Below are positions 62,421-64,000 of a stretch of DNA of 64,000 nucleotides, piece after piece. The notes under the pieces were generated by a model. That model did not search any database, was not told where the DNA came from, and was given only the letters and a program-made list of their open reading frames with translations. The DNA is taken from positions 27,196,524 through 27,260,523 of the forward strand of contig OZ007569.1 in assembly GCA_963931925.1 (NCBI GenBank), written 5' to 3'. Both the position numbers and the translations under genes were made by a program. Each line of letters starts with the position of its first letter. Position 1 is the first letter of the stretch. The stretch comes from Onchidella celtica. Its lineage: Eukaryota; Mollusca; Gastropoda; Systellommatophora; Onchidiidae.

Positions 62421-64000
62421 TCCCTTTGTACATGGGCGAGCAGGAATTTTTAGGCTTTGCCTCTTTAAAGAAAGGAAAAGATTGTCAGCATTCGCTTTAA
62501 AACACAAAAACATTTCAACTATAAATATAATTCCGAAAATATGCACTGAATTTAGACCTAGATCCAGATAGTTCTGCAAAAAGATGCTGTGAGGCCTTGT
62601 AAATTAAAAGCTTGAAATGATGTCCACTGACTAGGCCTACCCTAGAGTAGTGGGAGAAGATGTAAATCCCATATGAATGAAACTGAAACTTACTTCATGA
62701 TACTTTACTGCGTAAGTATTTGATGTAAGTTAGATCTACATTAGATCTATAAATATAAAGCCTTATGAATTTCCGCTCACTGTTTCCTCAAGCCAGTTCC
62801 ACATAAACTTATTATCCACACCATCCTCATTTTCTTTCGGTCTAATTTCTGTTGACATATTTTAGCAGCATAGCGAAAGGTATAATCTAGTTCCGACACC
62901 GCAAAGTCACGAATGGTAGGCCCAATCTAGCGTAGCGCTGAAACGGCAGCAACGCAATTGAAAGACCAAAAGCAGAAGTGTTTCAAGCATGCCCTTTTGC
63001 ATTCTATCAAGTTGTCATTTCTGGCACTCGCAATTTTAGCACCGCGCTTCTGACCCCCGACTTTCAATTCGTTTATTCTGTGTCGGAAACCTGTCGGGGT
63101 TAGTGACGGTCGGAATCTCAGGTGGGAAACTTGATTCACCAGCTGACTGTCGGAATTCTGACAATTGTCGGAAAACTTCGCAGGTCTATACTATGAAAAC
63201 GTCTGTCTTGAGGACTAACTCAATCTGCTCAGGAATGCTGCGATAGTCACATCCTTATAGTATCCTTATTATGTGACTTGAACAGAACTCCTCCTTTTAT
63301 CATTTTTATGTTAACAGCAGCTCAGTATTTAACTTTAAAATGGGGAGGACTTCTACATGCATCTCATTGGCTAGATTTTCATACAATAATTTAAAAAAAA
63401 TCCAAACTGGGGCGATATGTGTATCCCTACAAAGACCTGACTTTTGGCCATGCATAAGAGGTTGCAATGGGGCTCCTTGGTAAGTTAGTCTTCTATTTGG
63501 ATGTTTTTATAGTCATGATATGTTCTTATCCACTGGCTTCCGGATGTCTTGATTTTATTTGGAAGAGTGGTATTCCTCCCAACATAAATTTATCATCTCT
63601 GGGTATGGCAAAATAACAACCTCAACTGATTTCAGCCCACTGTTTCAAACTCTCAATACCCACAAGGCTGCCCTTATCCGTCAACATTATCGGCAGCTAC
63701 TGCCCAGGTTTATCGGTCAACATTATCGGCAGATCTTGGGCCTCCAATAGTATCGGCAGATAAAGCTTGGGTTTATCCCAAGGAGCTTATATAATGTTGT
63801 TGGATAAAGAAAAAAATTACCAAACAGATTGATTACTGATAAAAAGACTTTTATAAGGAAAGAAGAAAAAAAGAACTACCCTGCTGAGAATTGAACAACT
63901 GTCCCCCGATTGACAGGCGAAGATACAAAAAAACAACAACTGGATTTATTCTGCTATTGTTCTTGGATTAAAAAAAAAAAAGATTGATTCCTAATAAAGA
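62421..64000. other. Right edge, upstream of placed ATG2 exons
   Basis: It contains the exon-like ORF at 62781-62858 and a mildly CG-richer block (62860-63180) with repeated GTCGGAA. The stretch 63420-63520 resembles 60835-60960. The short direct repeat CATTATCGGCAG recurs at 63685-63735. The true first ATG2 exon was not found here. Confidence 0.5.
62781..62858 (-). CDS. Exon-like ORF with start codon; possible alternative first exon
   Basis: A 26-codon ORF begins at an ATG (MSTEIRPKENEDGVDN then FMWNWLEET) and ends at a good donor, GTGAGC, in phase 0. The first placed ATG2 exon (60552-60717) enters in phase 0, so the two could be spliced. However the peptide does not resemble the chorein-type start of ATG2. 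It could be an alternative start, the first exon of another gene, or chance. The DNA just upstream (62860-63180) is richer in CG than its surroundings, as expected near a promoter. Confidence 0.35.

Noticed and set aside
62927..63139. 70-codon minus-strand frame near the right edge
   Set aside because: No ATG2 start motif, no good donor at its end, and no recognisable domain.

Overview
This window is animal nuclear DNA, most likely from a mollusc and probably a gastropod (inference). The evidence is split coding exons with GT-AG borders, long introns, many DNA-transposon relics, a metazoan-type LTR retrotransposon, and frequent clusters of the hexamer AGATCT. Nothing in it looks prokaryotic.

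Main gene. The minus strand carries the middle part of one large gene read from about 60.7 kb down to 2.2 kb. I recognise it as ATG2, the autophagy lipid-transfer protein. I placed 22 coding exons whose splice phases all agree, plus one 33-base candidate cassette exon: about 3.87 kb of coding sequence, near 1,290 codons. The extreme N-terminus (chorein-type segment) and the last third are missing and should lie beyond the two window edges. One 78-base exon-like ORF at 62.8 kb fits the first placed exon in phase but does not look like the usual ATG2 start.

Nested gene. A 21.7-kb intron of ATG2 (22422-44154) holds a second gene on the plus strand (34044-36617). It is a single-exon ORF for an 857-residue cell-surface protein with a signal peptide, leucine-rich repeats, an FN3-like domain, one membrane helix, and a tail with YxxM, YxN and PPxY motifs.

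Mobile elements. The remaining introns are rich in insertions. (1) 4605-11246 is a nearly intact, young Ty3/gypsy-class LTR retrotransposon on the minus strand whose integrase lies before the reverse transcriptase, the order of Gmr1-type elements. (2) Elements flanked by TTAA (piggyBac-like) belong to at least six end families. One family has four copies here. Four others keep only their ends, short palindromes and an acidic N-terminal ORF remnant. (3) Several insertions are nested: the LTR element inside a TTAA element, a TTAA element inside another, and a three-deep nest at 53957-57030. (4) Two 5'-truncated LINEs and a 96-base TA-flanked hairpin element complete the set.

The rest is intron sequence with microsatellites and long C or G homopolymers. 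I saw no rRNA or CRISPR array and no convincing tRNA.
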